DNA of 6,336 nt from Fodinibius sp041642155 (GTDB lineage: Bacteria > Bacteroidota > Rhodothermia > Balneolales > Balneolaceae): NCBI RefSeq assembly GCF_041642155.1, contig NZ_JBEPWZ010000170.1, positions 1 to 6,336 on the forward strand, in the 5' to 3' direction. Both the position numbers and the translations under genes were made by a program. The notes below the pieces were generated by a model. That model did no database searches, had not been told where the DNA came from, and saw nothing but the letters and a program-made list of their open reading frames with translations. This document shows, in pieces, positions 5,815 through 6,336 of this stretch. Within the stretch, counting starts at the first letter, position 1; each line of letters opens with the position of its first letter.

Positions 5815-6336
5815 TCACTTTTTTCCACACCCGCACGACTCCCGTATCTTCAGCGTCGTGAGCACCTCGATATTCTCGGCGGGCTCCTCTTCATTTTCGA
5901 TGGTCCGGATCAATTTTTGAGCGGCCCTCTTTCCCACTTCATAGGCGGGTTGATGAACGGTGGTAAGCGGTACCTTGAGCAGCTCTGCGCGGACGTCATC
6001 GGTAAATCCAACAATGGCAAAATCGTCCGGTATGGATAAGCCGGCCTCGCCCATGGCCTGGATCGCCCCTATGGCGCAGGGATCATTGACCGTCACTACG
6101 GCATCGGGACGTTTTTCGGGGGGAAGGGTAAGCAATTTATTCATGGCGTTGTAGCCGGACTTCTCCTGAAACCCCGCTTCAATAATCCAGTCGTCATTCA
6201 CGGGGATGGTATGTTTTTCCAGGGCATCCATAAATCCCCGGTACCGCTTGCGTCCGACCGATACTTCCTGGGGACCGCTGAGATATGCAATTTTAGAAAC
6301 ATTATGTGTAGTAATAAGGTGCTCAGTAATTAGGGT
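5815..6336 (-). CDS. LacI/GalR-family transcriptional regulator, C-terminal part (5' end outside window)
   Basis: The last 173 codons of a gene read leftward; the frame stays open to the window edge, so the start and DNA-binding helix-turn-helix are missing. The visible part is the periplasmic-binding-protein-like effector domain. IAYLSGP, then GRKRYRGFMDAL (the ATG inside this is not the start), PDAVVTVNDPCAIGAIQAM, GLSIPDDFAIVGFTDD and LTTVHQPAYEVGKRAAQKLI follow the order of LacI/GalR/CcpA proteins, including the ..VxxxND..A.G and I.GFDD-like positions. It ends in LKIRESCGCGKK, with a short Cys/Lys-rich tail. Such proteins bind palindromic operators and respond to sugars or sugar acids. 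As the only regulator seen, it may control the GH2 and aldonate genes, but its effector cannot be read from the sequence. It is on the same strand as the GH2 gene, 378 bp upstream. Confidence 0.92.
   Translation of the reverse strand, partial: TLITEHLITTHNVSKIAYLSGPQEVSVGRKRYRGFMDALEKHTIPVNDDWIIEAGFQEKSGYNAMNKLLTLPPEKRPDAVVTVNDPCAIGAIQAMGEAGLSIPDDFAIVGFTDDVRAELLKVPLTTVHQPAYEVGKRAAQKLIRTIENEEEPAENIEVLTTLKIRESCGCGKK

Noticed and set aside
6229..6231. ATG at the head of MDALEK as the regulator start
   Set aside because: The conserved LacI-family effector-domain sequence continues upstream in frame to the window edge, so this is an internal methionine.

Overview
The window looks like a sugar-acid and polysaccharide utilisation locus from a Gram-negative bacterium, most likely of the Bacteroidota/Balneolota/Rhodothermota type. 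This rests on weak cues: moderate GC with AT-rich intergenic stretches, no convincing Shine-Dalgarno sequence before any start, a signal peptide ending in ..YGQ|Q, and a secreted glycoside hydrolase beside a LacI-type regulator. There is no rRNA, tRNA, CRISPR array or recognisable insertion sequence.

Plus strand, 1-2645: a tight operon of three genes. It opens with the last 84 codons of a D-galactonate dehydratase (dgoD-like). This overlaps by 7 bp a complete 2-dehydro-3-deoxygalactonokinase (dgoK-like), which is followed after 16 bp by a GntP-family gluconate/aldonate permease. A 42-codon frame with a signal-peptide-like start (2645-2773) shares one base with the permease stop codon. It is either a small exported protein or the stump of a truncated secreted protein.

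Minus strand, 2770-6336, in transcription order: a LacI-family regulator cut by the window end; a 378-bp gap holding a weak terminator-like hairpin, AT-rich DNA and what looks like a short GH43 glycosidase relic; a secreted GH2 glycoside hydrolase of 601 aa; a 231-bp gap with two inverted repeats; and a KDPG/KDPGal aldolase that converges tail to tail on the permease operon.

Together the genes encode a nearly complete De Ley-Doudoroff route: permease uptake, dehydration of galactonate to 2-keto-3-deoxygalactonate, phosphorylation to KDPGal, then cleavage to pyruvate and glyceraldehyde-3-phosphate. The GH2 enzyme would release sugar outside the cytoplasm, and the LacI-type protein could be the local repressor. 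The aldolase, normally co-oriented with dgoD and dgoK, sits on the opposite strand with its own upstream palindrome. This and the two possible gene remnants suggest past rearrangement. I see no clearly unprecedented system; the points most worth checking are the GH43 relic, the 42-codon exported ORF, the 12-bp palindrome before the aldolase, and the aldolase's specificity residue.
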